Shown: positions 7,551 to 16,487, numbered from the stretch's first letter. The stretch is 64,000 nucleotides of DNA from Paenibacillus sp. MZ04-78.2 (GCF_024213375.1 NZ_JANAVJ010000010.1:1-64000), one strand, 5' to 3'. The notes: generated from the letters alone by a model not told the origin. Numbers and translations: made by a program.

Positions 7551-8870
7551 ATGGCAGGCGGAACATGGACAACTCAAAACAAAGTACGCCCAGGGGTGTA
7601 CATCAATTTCGAAGGTGAAGGAAAACCGGCCGGAACAGCCGGCGACCGCGGGATTATGACGATGGCGCTGCCGCTCGGCTGGGGCGAAGCGAAAAAAGTG
7701 CTAACGATCAACGCGGGCGACGATGTGAAAACGATGCTCGGCTACGATATCACAGCGCCTCAGCTGCTGCTGGTTCGGGAGGCTTTGAAACGCGCCAAAA
7801 CGGTGCTGCTGTATCGTTTGAATGCGGGAACGAAGGCGGAGGCGAAGGTCGGCGCACTGACGGTGACGGCCAAGCACGGCGGCGTGCGCGGCAACGATTT
7901 GTCCGTCGTCGTTCAGGCGAATATCGACGACAGTAAGAAATTCGACGTGAAGACGCTGCTGGCAGGGCAGGTGCTTGATATCCAGACCGTGGTAGACATT
8001 AATGAGCTGAAAGCGAACGATTGGGTCGAATTCTACGGCAAGGGCGATTCTTCCCCGACGACGGCGGGCGCTTCGCTCACTAGCGGTGCAGATGGCACCG
8101 TAACGAATCAGGACCATACCGACTATCTCGCGGCAATCGAAGTGTTCGATTTCCAAACGATGGCGCTTGCGTCCGGCGACGCTACGTTGAAATCCGTGTA
8201 CACGGCATTCGTGAAGCGGCTAAGAGACACCGAAGGCAAGAAGGTGCAGGCCGTGCTGGAAAACTATCCGGCAGCCGACTTCGAAGGCATCATCAGCGTC
8301 AAAAACGGCGTCGTGCTGACGGACGGCACCGTTCTGGATGCGGTGAAAGCGACGGTATGGGTAGCTGCGGCAACAGCTGGAGCGCAGGTGAACCAATCGC
8401 TGACGTACCAAGCGTATGACGATGCGGTCGATGCGGACATCCGTTACACGAACTCTCAAATCGAATCCGCGCTGCGCGGCGGCGAGGTTGTTTTTGTGCA
8501 AAACAAAGGTCGTGCCATCGTTGAGCAGGACCTGAACACGTTCAAAAGCTTCCTGCCGACGAAGGGCAAAGCGTTCTCCAAAAACCGCGTGATCCGCGCG
8601 CTCGACGGCATTGCCAACGATATTAAGCGGATTTTCGAGACATTCTATATCGGCAAGGTGAACAACGATCATGACGGTCGCAATTTGCTGTGGAACGAGG
8701 TTGTTACTTACCTGAGAACGCTGCAGGCGAATGCGGCGATCCAAAACTTCAATTCGCAAACCGACGTGAAAGTCATCCAAGGTCAGGATGTCGACAGTGT
8801 GTATGTGGAGCTGCATATCCAGCCGGTTGATTCGATCGAAAAAATCTACATGAAAGTGACGGTGAAGTAA
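7551..8870 (+). CDS. xkdK: Contractile tail sheath protein (XkdK-like)
   Basis: A 439-residue sheath monomer. The N-terminus WTTQNKVRPGVYINFEGEG is the typical 'PGVY' opening of PBSX-type sheaths. The C-terminus from about residue 320 (GEVVFVQNKGRAIVEQDLNT, then NRVIRALDGIANDIKRIFE and VYVELHIQPVDSIEKIYM) is the conserved sheath core with the strand that links subunits. Its length matches PBSX XkdK. It stacks around the tube and contracts to drive it into a target cell. It is followed after one base by the tube gene, as in all contractile tails. This gene defines the locus as myovirus/R-type. Confidence 0.93.
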   Translation: MAGGTWTTQNKVRPGVYINFEGEGKPAGTAGDRGIMTMALPLGWGEAKKVLTINAGDDVKTMLGYDITAPQLLLVREALKRAKTVLLYRLNAGTKAEAKVGALTVTAKHGGVRGNDLSVVVQANIDDSKKFDVKTLLAGQVLDIQTVVDINELKANDWVEFYGKGDSSPTTAGASLTSGADGTVTNQDHTDYLAAIEVFDFQTMALASGDATLKSVYTAFVKRLRDTEGKKVQAVLENYPAADFEGIISVKNGVVLTDGTVLDAVKATVWVAAATAGAQVNQSLTYQAYDDAVDADIRYTNSQIESALRGGEVVFVQNKGRAIVEQDLNTFKSFLPTKGKAFSKNRVIRALDGIANDIKRIFETFYIGKVNNDHDGRNLLWNEVVTYLRTLQANAAIQNFNSQTDVKVIQGQDVDSVYVELHIQPVDSIEKIYMKVTVK

Positions 8871-8871
8871 C

Positions 8872-9345
8872 ATGGCAGAACAAAAAGTGTTACGTGCTCG
8901 CGATACGATTAGCGGTCAAGAAGGCCGTGCTTACGCAACGATTAACGGAAATAAAGAAGAAATGTTTTATGTCAAGAAGCTGGAAGCCAAGGTCGAGAAA
9001 GAAAAAGCGGAAATCAAGGCGCTCGGCCGCCGGGGAACGCAAAGCAAGGCGAAAGGCTGGAAAGGCACCGGCAGCATGACGATTTACTATATCACTACGC
9101 TTTTCCGTGATCTGATGAGAGAATATATGGTCAACGGAAGGGACACTTATTTTGATATTACGGTATCGAACGAAGACCCTTCCTCTTCGGTTGGAATGCA
9201 AACCGTTATTATTAAAAATGTCAACCTGGACAGTGTCATTATGGCATCTCTCGATACCGGAAGCGATGCGTTGGAGGAGGAAATTGCCTTCACCTTCGAC
9301 GGTATTGAAATTAAAGATCGATTCAACGCCCCTACTGCGGGCTAA
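8872..9345 (+). CDS. xkdM: Tail tube protein (XkdM-like)
   Basis: A 157-residue inner tube protein. It begins VLRARDTISGQEGRAYATIN and contains the family stretch KGTGSMTIYYITTLFRDLM and the C-terminal beta-hairpin region ALEEEIAFTFDGIEIKDRF. Hexameric rings of this protein form the rigid tube inside the sheath. Position directly after the sheath gene and length agree with PBSX XkdM. Confidence 0.9.
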   Translation: MAEQKVLRARDTISGQEGRAYATINGNKEEMFYVKKLEAKVEKEKAEIKALGRRGTQSKAKGWKGTGSMTIYYITTLFRDLMREYMVNGRDTYFDITVSNEDPSSSVGMQTVIIKNVNLDSVIMASLDTGSDALEEEIAFTFDGIEIKDRFNAPTAG

Positions 9346-9370
9346 TCTCAAAAACTGGAGGACATAATTC

Positions 9371-9793
9371 ATGAGCGATTTAAGCGTATTTTTTGCCCAA
9401 AATGCAGAAACGAGCACGATTGAGGAGGTTGTCGTTTCGGAACGATTCAAGGACCGGGAGGGTGTTCCGGTGCCGTGGCATCTCTGCAGCATGACGGAGG
9501 AGGAGAACGAGGCGGTGCGCAAAGCCGTCACGAAGCGCGTCAAAGGCAAAGGCGGCAGCTATACCACCGAAATCGACCAGAATGAGTATATCGCGAAGCT
9601 GGCCGTGAACAGCGTCGTTTTCCCGAACCTGAAGGATGCGGAATTGCAGCAATCGTACGGCGTGCTTGGCGCCGAGTCGCTGCTGCGCAAAATGCTGCTC
9701 CCCGGGGAGTATGCGAACCTGCTCCAAAAGGTGCAGGAGCTCAACGGCTTCGACAAAGATATGAACGAGCTGGTTGACGAAGTAAAAAACTAA
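9371..9793 (+). CDS. xkdN: Tail assembly chaperone, short form (XkdN-like, gpG role)
   Basis: A 140-residue protein (opening LSVFFAQNAETSTIEEVVVS) located between the tube and tape-measure genes, where long-tailed phages encode the gpG/gpGT-type chaperones that coat the tape measure during tail assembly. Such XkdN relatives are sometimes mislabelled as portal proteins. A GGAGG lies 11 bases before ATG. The last codons, GTA AAA AAC TAA, contain a canonical slippery heptamer, so a fraction of ribosomes should continue in the -1 frame (see the long form). Confidence 0.85.
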   Translation: MSDLSVFFAQNAETSTIEEVVVSERFKDREGVPVPWHLCSMTEEENEAVRKAVTKRVKGKGGSYTTEIDQNEYIAKLAVNSVVFPNLKDAELQQSYGVLGAESLLRKMLLPGEYANLLQKVQELNGFDKDMNELVDEVKN

Positions 9794-9963
9794 TCAACGA
9801 GGGCGCAGGCGAGGCGAATTACGCCTACTATGCCCTCCACGAGCTTCACATTTTACCGCAGGATCTCATGGCGATGTCGCGGCGCGAAAGGGCCGCGATC
9901 TACGCCATGATCGACGTGCGGGTGGAGAAAGAAAAACGCGCCCGCGCTAAAAAAGGGTTATAG
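9371..9963 (+). CDS. Tail assembly chaperone, frameshifted long form (gpGT role)
   Basis: A -1 slip on A AAA AAC (9784-9790) moves translation to CTA ATC AAC and adds 57 codons ending at TAG 9961. The extension (for example NYAYYALHELHILPQDLMAM, then a basic helical end) contains no start codon with a ribosome site of its own. It has the composition and position of the T domain of lambda gpGT and of its counterparts in contractile phages. In those systems a few percent of fused product is needed for tail assembly and is absent from the finished tail. Product length would be about 197 residues. Confidence 0.75.
9784..9837 (+). promoter_or_regulatory. Programmed -1 ribosomal frameshift signal
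   Basis: The slippery heptamer A AAA AAC is in the correct phase relative to the upstream gene and directly abuts its stop codon. After an 8-nt spacer, a nested hairpin follows: GAGGGC (9799-9804) with GCCCTC (9832-9837), and inside it AGGCG (9812-9816) with CGCCT (9822-9826). Heptamer, spacer and structure match classic -1 signals. Confidence 0.8.
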
Positions 9964-9965
9964 GG

Positions 9966-9992
9966 AGCGTCTCTTAGGAGGCGCTTCTTTTT
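9966..9992 (+). terminator. Terminator or attenuator before the tape-measure gene
   Basis: AGCGTCTC pairs with GAGGCGCT around a TTAG loop, followed by TCTTTTT. It lies between the abundant sheath/tube/chaperone genes and the tape measure, where partial termination would lower expression of the low-copy distal proteins (inference). Confidence 0.65.
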
Positions 9993-10016
9993 AGGTTGTA
10001 GAAAGGAGGTAGGAAT

Positions 10017-12350
10017 GTGAATTTTGGTCTCCAAATATTTAAAAGCGTGGCAAAGTCATTTGGGCAGGTTCCAAGGTTAGTGCAATCTGCTCGGGCAGGT
10101 ATTTTGCGTATAAGCACAATGGCTTTCCTGCAATTTCAACGAGTGTCCGGAGCTGTAGGCGCATGGGTGAATAATCTGAAGAACAATATTATACAAAAAT
10201 TACGCCAGATTCGATTGCCTTCCCTAAATATACCGTCTTCGAAGATCCAGATCGTTATTAACGTAACGATTAACATCTCCGGCAACTTGTCCGCACTTCA
10301 ACAGCTTCAGCGATCGCCGGGAAAAATAGCCGCAATGTTCCGCAATCTCGGGGCAACGGTTAATAAAGTATTCCAGATTATAAAGCAATTCAAATTGCCT
10401 TCTCTTAATTTAAAACCGATAGCCCAAGCTGCAGTGGCAATAAAGCAAGTGTTGTTAAATGCTTTTACAGGCGTGCTGAAAAGGTTTAAACAAGGCAATG
10501 AAGCGATTTTGTCTGGCTTTGGAAAGTTAAGGAAATATATTTCAACAGTCTTGCAGAACAGCCAGATCCGGTTGCCGCTCCCTAACGTAAGACAATGGTT
10601 GAAAAATTTATTGGGAGTAGTTAATGCAGCTGCACCAACTGTTAAAAAATCGTTTCAAAAATTTGGATCCATGGTTGGCTCTGTTGTAAGCCTCGAAAAC
10701 GGGCAGAAGCTGTATCAAGCTACCGTTGGAGGAGCCATGGAACAGCAAAAGAGAAAAGATATGTTCATTGAACGAGCAGGAGGCGATAAGAAGAATGATA
10801 AATTTGGCGAATCCATGTTTGAATACTACAAAGCGGAAGCGTTGAATTTGGGAGTAGATGTAAATGACTACTTGTCTACTGCTTTAACGTTCATGCCTGT
10901 AGCACAAAATGCGGATCAGATCAGTAAACTGAGTAAGCTTGCTCATCGTTTGGCGACATTCGATCCTGAAAACCAAGGAATTCAGGCTAATGGTTTAGCT
11001 TTAAAAGAGGCGCTGAGCGGGGATCCGGTTTCAATGGCCTCTTTGGCTAAACGGTTTGGCATGAGCGAAAACCAAGTGAGTGAGCTCAAATTGGACAAAC
11101 TTGCTGAGAAAGGCGACAAAGAAGGATTTATTTCGGGAGTGGATAAGCTTTTTGAAATGAACAATATGGGGACACAAGCTTATGAAGATATGCTTAATAG
11201 TCCCACGGAACAAGTTGGAACGCTGGTAACCAATGTCAAGAATGCCTTTGCCGAAATAGGTCAAGCTGCTTTTCAGGCGTTTGGGGAAGTGATCGAAAAT
11301 ATTAACAAAGCTTTTAAAAATGGAAAATTTAAATCTTTCATTGATGGTATGAAAGCTGGTTTTGCAGTAATTGCCAACGTAGTGTCAACCGTAGTGCAGT
11401 TTCTCGTTAATAATTTTGGACTTGTTCAAAATATACTGGTAGCCCTTGGTATCGTTTTATTGGTACTGGCAGGTATATGGTTGGTGCAATGGTTTGCCGC
11501 TTTATGGCCAGTATTTTTGGTTATTGCAGCTATTGTATTACTTCTAGAAATTTTAAATTATTTTGGGATTTCAACGAGCCAAGTTATAGGCTTTGTAGTT
11601 GGGTTGTTTATGAGCTTGGCAGCATCCATTAACAACTACTTTGCAGTGTGTTGGAACATTTTGGTTGCTTTTGCTGAATTTTTTGCAAATGTTCTTACTG
11701 ATCCGGCATATGCGCTTAAAAAATTGTTTTACGATATATTTCTAAGTTTACACGAATACTTCAGTAATTTTCTTAATGACGCCGTCAATGGGGTAAATTG
11801 GTTAATTGAGAAATTCAATGGTTTTGCAGGGACTGAAATTCCTCCTATCCCTAGATTCGAAGTGGAGCTTGAAAAATTAAAGCCGAAGACGGACAAAGAT
11901 GTGGTCGATTATTCCAATCGCCGCATGGGGCAAAAAAGCACTTTCGATGCAATTGGCGAAGGTCAAAAGTTAATGAACACAATCATGCCACCTGTTGTAG
12001 GTAATCCTGATGACAAGACCAATGACATCAAAGAACGAGTAAAAAAGTGGACTAATGTACCGAAAAACTTTCCACTTGCCAAACAGCCCGGCTCCGAGCT
12101 TCCTAACATTAACCGCGTAAACGAGATCGGCGAAATCAATGGCACAGTCGAGGTTGCCGTCGAAGACCTTGAGGTTATGCGGGATTTGGCTGAAATTCAG
12201 AGCATCCAAAACTTTGTAACACTGACACCGACCGTACAGGTGACCACTGGGGATATTCACCAGCCGACTGATACGAACGAAATGATCAGGCGCATTGAAG
12301 AAGTGATGTCGCGCGAAATCGCAAATTCCGCTCAAGGGGTGTACGCGTGA
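10017..12350 (+). CDS. Tail tape measure protein
   Basis: A 777-residue protein that sets tail length and is threaded through the tube. GTG start with AAAGGAGGTAGGAAT directly upstream. Residues 1-220 are basic and contain three spaced variants of one motif (QIRLPSLNIP, QFKLPSLNLK, QIRLPLPNVR). A central helical domain follows, then two or three hydrophobic segments at about 450-560 (LVALGIVLLVLAGIWLVQWF among them), typical of tape measures that reach the target membrane. The gene is noticeably more AT-rich than the sheath and tube genes. At roughly 0.15 nm per residue it would predict a tail of about 110-120 nm (family rule, not measured). Confidence 0.85.
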   Translation: MNFGLQIFKSVAKSFGQVPRLVQSARAGILRISTMAFLQFQRVSGAVGAWVNNLKNNIIQKLRQIRLPSLNIPSSKIQIVINVTINISGNLSALQQLQRSPGKIAAMFRNLGATVNKVFQIIKQFKLPSLNLKPIAQAAVAIKQVLLNAFTGVLKRFKQGNEAILSGFGKLRKYISTVLQNSQIRLPLPNVRQWLKNLLGVVNAAAPTVKKSFQKFGSMVGSVVSLENGQKLYQATVGGAMEQQKRKDMFIERAGGDKKNDKFGESMFEYYKAEALNLGVDVNDYLSTALTFMPVAQNADQISKLSKLAHRLATFDPENQGIQANGLALKEALSGDPVSMASLAKRFGMSENQVSELKLDKLAEKGDKEGFISGVDKLFEMNNMGTQAYEDMLNSPTEQVGTLVTNVKNAFAEIGQAAFQAFGEVIENINKAFKNGKFKSFIDGMKAGFAVIANVVSTVVQFLVNNFGLVQNILVALGIVLLVLAGIWLVQWFAALWPVFLVIAAIVLLLEILNYFGISTSQVIGFVVGLFMSLAASINNYFAVCWNILVAFAEFFANVLTDPAYALKKLFYDIFLSLHEYFSNFLNDAVNGVNWLIEKFNGFAGTEIPPIPRFEVELEKLKPKTDKDVVDYSNRRMGQKSTFDAIGEGQKLMNTIMPPVVGNPDDKTNDIKERVKKWTNVPKNFPLAKQPGSELPNINRVNEIGEINGTVEVAVEDLEVMRDLAEIQSIQNFVTLTPTVQVTTGDIHQPTDTNEMIRRIEEVMSREIANSAQGVYA

Positions 12351-13129
12351 TGGAAGACCATTATTTTATTTATTTGAGCTTTAATAATCAGGCCGAAGGC
12401 TGGCGGCTGCCGGTCAACCCGGAATCGATCGAAATTTCGGAGGAAGGCCAAGGGAAAACGTACAACATCGTCGGTAAAGGCGGGGGGACAGAGGAGACGC
12501 GTGCGGGCGAAATTAATGTCATTCAGAGCCCGAAGCTGAGGACGGTGAGCTTCAGCAGCTTTTTTCCCTCAAAATCGCATAACTATCCGTTTATTGTACA
12601 GGGCATCCGTGAATTCAATAAAGATTATCAGTATCTGAGCGATGGAATTCATAGCCCGATGAAATACGTGAGAGATATCCGCAAATGGATGGAGACCAAG
12701 CATCCGATCCGTTTTATGTATATCGTTCGTCGTAAACGCGAAGACGGCACACTGGATAAGGAAGGCGATCGAGACCTCAACTTTCCGGCCTCGATCGAAA
12801 AGTTCGAGTGGAAGGAAGTTGCCGGTTCCCCGGGCGATATCGAATATTCGCTGTCGCTCAAGGAATACGTCTTTTATTCTGCACGAAATATCCCGATTGT
12901 TGTAGATGCCAATGGGGAAACGGCCCTCATCCAGAAGCCGGAGCGTCCGAAGGAGCGGGTTATTCCGGAGACATACGCTCTTGTTAAAGACGACTGGCTC
13001 ATTAAGGTAGCCTTAAAATTTTACAATGATAGTTCCCGTGCCCGCGATATTCAAAAGCTGAATAGAATCCGTAATTCCAAGCTTAGGTATCTTCCGATCG
13101 GCATGGTACTCAAGCTACCGCCCAAGTAA
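12350..13129 (+). CDS. xkdP: LysM-containing tail protein (XkdP-like)
   Basis: A 259-residue protein starting at the ATG that overlaps the tape-measure stop (GTGATGG). The N-terminal part (GWRLPVNPESIEISEEGQGK) is the XkdP/gp53-like fold. The C-terminal 50 residues (TYALVKDDWLIKVALKFYND through YLPIGMVLKLPP) are a LysM peptidoglycan-binding module. In PBSX-type tails it sits at the hub between tube and baseplate; the LysM part may help orient the baseplate or bind wall material. Confidence 0.88.
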   Translation: MEDHYFIYLSFNNQAEGWRLPVNPESIEISEEGQGKTYNIVGKGGGTEETRAGEINVIQSPKLRTVSFSSFFPSKSHNYPFIVQGIREFNKDYQYLSDGIHSPMKYVRDIRKWMETKHPIRFMYIVRRKREDGTLDKEGDRDLNFPASIEKFEWKEVAGSPGDIEYSLSLKEYVFYSARNIPIVVDANGETALIQKPERPKERVIPETYALVKDDWLIKVALKFYNDSSRARDIQKLNRIRNSKLRYLPIGMVLKLPPK

Positions 13130-13145
13130 GGAGGAATACGAAACG

Positions 13146-14129
13146 ATGCTCCAAATTGAAATTGATAACAAAGACGGATTACTGTGGGATCTCTCCGGAA
13201 TCGTTTCCGAAGCAACCTACAAAACGACCCGGGCCGGACAAGCTTCCAGCTTTGAAATGACCTTGATCAAAGGAGGCTTCTACGAATCCGAAAAATTCAA
13301 GTATAATCTTGGAGACATTATTCGGGTGAGGCTGGGCGGCCATAACGTGTTTTACGGATATATTTTCTCTATCGATAGCGGCAGAGATGAAACTGTAAAA
13401 ATTACAGCCTATGATCAAATTCGTTATTTGTTGGCCAACGATACCTACACGCGTACGAATATTACCGCGACAGCCTTAATCCAGGAAATTGCCAAAGATT
13501 TCAAGCTAAAGGTAGGCAAGCTGGACGATACGGGGTACCAGATCCCAAAGATCAGCGAAAGTAACAGTAAATTGTTGGACATTATTTGCAAGGCACTTAC
13601 CAAAACGTTAATCGATACGAAAAAAATGTATGTTTTCTTTGACGATTTCGGGGAACTGTCTCTTCGCAATGCGTATTCGATGACCTTGGATGTTTGGCTT
13701 GGGGATGGAAGCTTAGTCTATGATTACAAGCAAAAGCGTTCCCTCGATAAAACAAGCAACTTTGTGAAAATTTTTCAAGAAAATAAGAAAAACAAGCAGC
13801 GGGTTAATTACATCCTCCAGGACAGCAATAGCGTTGCCAAGTGGGGGCGGCTGCAGCATTACCAGACCGTTGATGAAAATGTCAGCGTACCGAAAATCAA
13901 TGAAATGCTGGACAATCTTTTGAAGCTTAAAAATCGCGAGCAAAAGACGTTTCAGCTCGACGCTCTCGGCGATATCCGGGTCCGTGCGGGATGTTACGTC
14001 TTGATTAACATGCAAGAGCTCGGGATTAACCAGCGTTACCTGGTCAATGAATGCACACATAAATTTGATGGCAGCGCCGATCATACCATGAGTTTGGAAC
14101 TGGTCGATTTTGACATCAGGAAGAGGTAG
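13146..14129 (+). CDS. xkdQ: Tail hub protein (XkdQ-like, gpD/gp44 family)
   Basis: A 327-residue hub component. Beta-rich N-terminal domains (LGDIIRVRLGGHNVFYGYIF, then KITAYDQIRYL) match the late-control protein D/Mu gp44 architecture, in which three copies form the central hub of the baseplate. The C-terminal ALGDIRVRAGCYVLINMQEL is typical of XkdQ. It lies between XkdP and XkdR, the PBSX order, with GGAGG 8 bases upstream. Confidence 0.88.
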   Translation: MLQIEIDNKDGLLWDLSGIVSEATYKTTRAGQASSFEMTLIKGGFYESEKFKYNLGDIIRVRLGGHNVFYGYIFSIDSGRDETVKITAYDQIRYLLANDTYTRTNITATALIQEIAKDFKLKVGKLDDTGYQIPKISESNSKLLDIICKALTKTLIDTKKMYVFFDDFGELSLRNAYSMTLDVWLGDGSLVYDYKQKRSLDKTSNFVKIFQENKKNKQRVNYILQDSNSVAKWGRLQHYQTVDENVSVPKINEMLDNLLKLKNREQKTFQLDALGDIRVRAGCYVLINMQELGINQRYLVNECTHKFDGSADHTMSLELVDFDIRKR

Positions 14130-14131
14130 GA

Positions 14132-14431
14132 ATGGGACTCTTAAATCTAATCAAACAAGCGGGTCTCGATGCTGTTGAGGCGGGCAACCCCGTTTCCGTA
14201 TTGTACGGAACAGTAATTAGCGAAAGTCCTCTGAAGGTGAACGTTGACCCGCGTTTCACGCTGACGGAGGATTTTTTAATTGTTCCAGAGCAACTGACGG
14301 ACTACCGGGTGACGGTTGGAGGACAGGAGATCGTGATCCGGGAAGGCTTGAAGTCGGGTAACCGCGTCATTTTACTCCGCATGCAGGGTGGAGAGCAGTA
14401 CGTCATTGTGGATCGGGTGGTGACGGCATGA
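14132..14431 (+). CDS. xkdR: Baseplate protein (XkdR-like, DUF2577)
   Basis: A 99-residue small beta protein with the DUF2577 features: an N-terminal helix (LLNLIKQAGLDAVEAGNP) followed by an OB-like fold (VLYGTVISESPLKVNVDPRF) and a C-terminal strand ending in YVIVDRVV. PBSX XkdR is of similar size and occupies the same position. Probably part of the spike or hub. It overlaps the next gene by 4 bases. Confidence 0.85.
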   Translation: MGLLNLIKQAGLDAVEAGNPVSVLYGTVISESPLKVNVDPRFTLTEDFLIVPEQLTDYRVTVGGQEIVIREGLKSGNRVILLRMQGGEQYVIVDRVVTA

Positions 14432-14838
14432 TTCCGCAAGGCGGTGTGCTGGGAAACAACCGGAACGTGGAAATGACGCAGCTTCCCAGCCGGACTTACC
14501 GGTTGGATAACGCGATGAACCGGATCGTCGGTATGACCGACGGGCTGGATGCGGTCAAGCAGGCTGCGCAGCTCATTTTGGAGACAGAGCGTTATGAGTA
14601 TTTGATTTATAGCGACAACTATGGCCGCGAGTTCTCCGGATTGCTTGGACGGGAGCCCGCTTTCGTGCAGGCGGAGCTTTATCGGCGCATCCGGGCGGCG
14701 CTCATGCAGGACGACCGGATTCGGGATGTGCAGGACATGCGGATCACGGTTATGGGGGACGAGGCTTCGGCTTCGTTCACTGTCGTATCGCAATACGGCA
14801 GTTTTGAGATGACGAAAGGAGTGGGAGCGGGTGTATGA
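14428..14838 (+). CDS. xkdS: Baseplate wedge protein (XkdS-like, DUF2634, gp25/W role)
   Basis: A 136-residue protein with the DUF2634 pattern: PSRTYRLDNAMNRIVGMTDG near the start, then ILETERYEYLIYSDNYGRE, the segment that aligns with the conserved core of T4 gp25-like proteins. It begins at an ATGA overlap with XkdR and overlaps the baseplate J gene by 8 bases, indicating coupled translation. Confidence 0.88.
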   Translation: MIPQGGVLGNNRNVEMTQLPSRTYRLDNAMNRIVGMTDGLDAVKQAAQLILETERYEYLIYSDNYGREFSGLLGREPAFVQAELYRRIRAALMQDDRIRDVQDMRITVMGDEASASFTVVSQYGSFEMTKGVGAGV

Positions 14839-15910
14839 ACATCAGACGTTCCAAACGATTTTGAACCGGATGCTTTCCCGCGTGCCGGCAGACGTGGACA
14901 AGCGGGAGGGCAGTATCATCTATGATGCCCTTGCGCCGGCCGCTTTGGAGCTGACGGAGATGTATTTTCAGCTGGATACGAATCTGGACCTTTCGCTTGC
15001 GGATACGTCGAGCGACGAATTTTTGGAACGGCGGACGGCCGAGTTCGGGGTTGAACGCGAAAAGGCAAGCAAAGCGCGCCGCAAGGGGCTATTTTACGGG
15101 AATGCCGACGCCCCGGCGGATGTGCCTGTCGGCAGCCGATTCGGCGCCGGGGACCTCCGGTATGCGGTCGTTCGCCGGGTTGCTGCCGGTGTGTTCGAGC
15201 TGGAATGCGAAACGGCCGGCGCTACCGGGAACCATTATTTCGGCGCGCTGCTGCCCATCGATTATATCGCCGGACTTGTCCGCGCTGAGCTGGCCGACGT
15301 GCTTGTCCCGGGTGAGGACGAAGAGACGGACGAAGCGCTGCGGAAGCGGTTTTTCCAAGGGCAGAAGGAGAAGCCGTTCGGGGGAAACGTGGCGGATTAC
15401 AAGCAAAAGATCGGCAATATTCCCGGCGTCGGCGGGGTCAAAATCTTCCCGGCATGGCAGGGAGGCGGAACGGTCAAATGTACCTTGCTGGGCAGCGACT
15501 TTAATCCGCCGTCCGCTGCTTTGATCGAAGAAGTGCAGACAGCTATAGACCCTACGGTGAACAAGGGCAAAGGCTGGGGGCTGGCTCCGATGGGCCATAC
15601 CGTCACGATTGACGGCGTACAAAGCGTGAAGCTCGACGTGGAGACCACGATTACTCTTGCAGCCGCTGTGTCCGTCGGGCAGGTGCAGGGAGAGATTGAG
15701 GCAGCGATTTCTGCATATTTGCTTGGGCTGCGCCAAACCTGGGCGGAAGAATCTCAGCTGACTGTCCGGATCAGCCAGATTGATGCGCGTATTTTGACCG
15801 TATCCGGGGTTAACGATGTGAAGGGTACTCGCTTGAATGATCAGACGGCGAACATGACTTTGTCCACGGAGAAAATCCCGCAGATGGGGACGGTGAAGCT
15901 GCATGTCTAA
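14831..15910 (+). CDS. xkdT: Baseplate J-like protein (XkdT)
   Basis: A 359-residue baseplate wedge protein of the gpJ/gp47/gp6 family. It begins TFQTILNRMLSRVPADVDKR and contains the conserved REGSIIYDALAPAALELTEMY and, later, PFGGNVADYKQKIGNIPGVG. The acidic stretch VPGEDEETDEALRKRF is typical. It polymerises into the baseplate ring that triggers sheath contraction. GTG start. Overlaps the XkdU gene by 8 bases. Confidence 0.92.
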   Translation: MYEHQTFQTILNRMLSRVPADVDKREGSIIYDALAPAALELTEMYFQLDTNLDLSLADTSSDEFLERRTAEFGVEREKASKARRKGLFYGNADAPADVPVGSRFGAGDLRYAVVRRVAAGVFELECETAGATGNHYFGALLPIDYIAGLVRAELADVLVPGEDEETDEALRKRFFQGQKEKPFGGNVADYKQKIGNIPGVGGVKIFPAWQGGGTVKCTLLGSDFNPPSAALIEEVQTAIDPTVNKGKGWGLAPMGHTVTIDGVQSVKLDVETTITLAAAVSVGQVQGEIEAAISAYLLGLRQTWAEESQLTVRISQIDARILTVSGVNDVKGTRLNDQTANMTLSTEKIPQMGTVKLHV

Positions 15911-16487
15911 GCTGATGGATTATTTGCCGGAGCATTTTCACGAGATCAAGGAAATGAAGGAGCTGACCCGCACCGAGGACGAGGAAATCGAGGCGATAGC
16001 TCACGCGGTCCGGCAGTTTTTGGACAACCAGTTCGTCACGACGGCGCAGGAATGGGTGATCAAGCGTCGGGAGGACATGGTCGGCATTCGCGCGGACTCG
16101 GCGGTGGAAACGCTGGAGTTCCGCCGAAACCGGCTGATTAACCGTTATTCCACGCGCCCGCCGTTCACCGTCCGCTATCTGCAAAGCCGACTGGATTCTC
16201 TCATCGGGCAAGGTGTGGCGAAGGTGGAAGTGGACGGGCAAAATTTTGTTTTGAAAATTACGATGGGTGTGCCCGATGCGGCGTATTTCAAGGAGATCGA
16301 GCATACGGTCCAAATCGTCAAACCGGCGAACCTTGTATACAACCAGGCGACTTCTCTGGCCGACCGCGTCGGGCTGGAGGAGCACATTTGGAAAACGCCG
16401 CTTACCCGGAAGACCCGGCTCTCCACGACGTGGAAGCTGGGCAGCACCCGATTCGCCAATCGTGGCAAGGAGGTACAGGTGAAATGA
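15903..16487 (+). CDS. xkdU: Baseplate/tail protein (XkdU-like, DUF2313, gpI role)
   Basis: A 194-residue protein of the DUF2313/YmfQ type, starting LMDYLPEHFHEIKEMKEL and containing FLDNQFVTTAQEWVIKRRED. It occupies the gpI position just after baseplate J and before the fibres, where it links fibres to the baseplate. It overlaps its successor by 4 bases. Confidence 0.88.
   Translation: MSKLMDYLPEHFHEIKEMKELTRTEDEEIEAIAHAVRQFLDNQFVTTAQEWVIKRREDMVGIRADSAVETLEFRRNRLINRYSTRPPFTVRYLQSRLDSLIGQGVAKVEVDGQNFVLKITMGVPDAAYFKEIEHTVQIVKPANLVYNQATSLADRVGLEEHIWKTPLTRKTRLSTTWKLGSTRFANRGKEVQVK

Noticed and set aside
9371-9793. Phage portal protein
   Set aside because: XkdN relatives are sometimes labelled this way, but 140 residues is far too short and the position and frameshift signal fit a tail chaperone.
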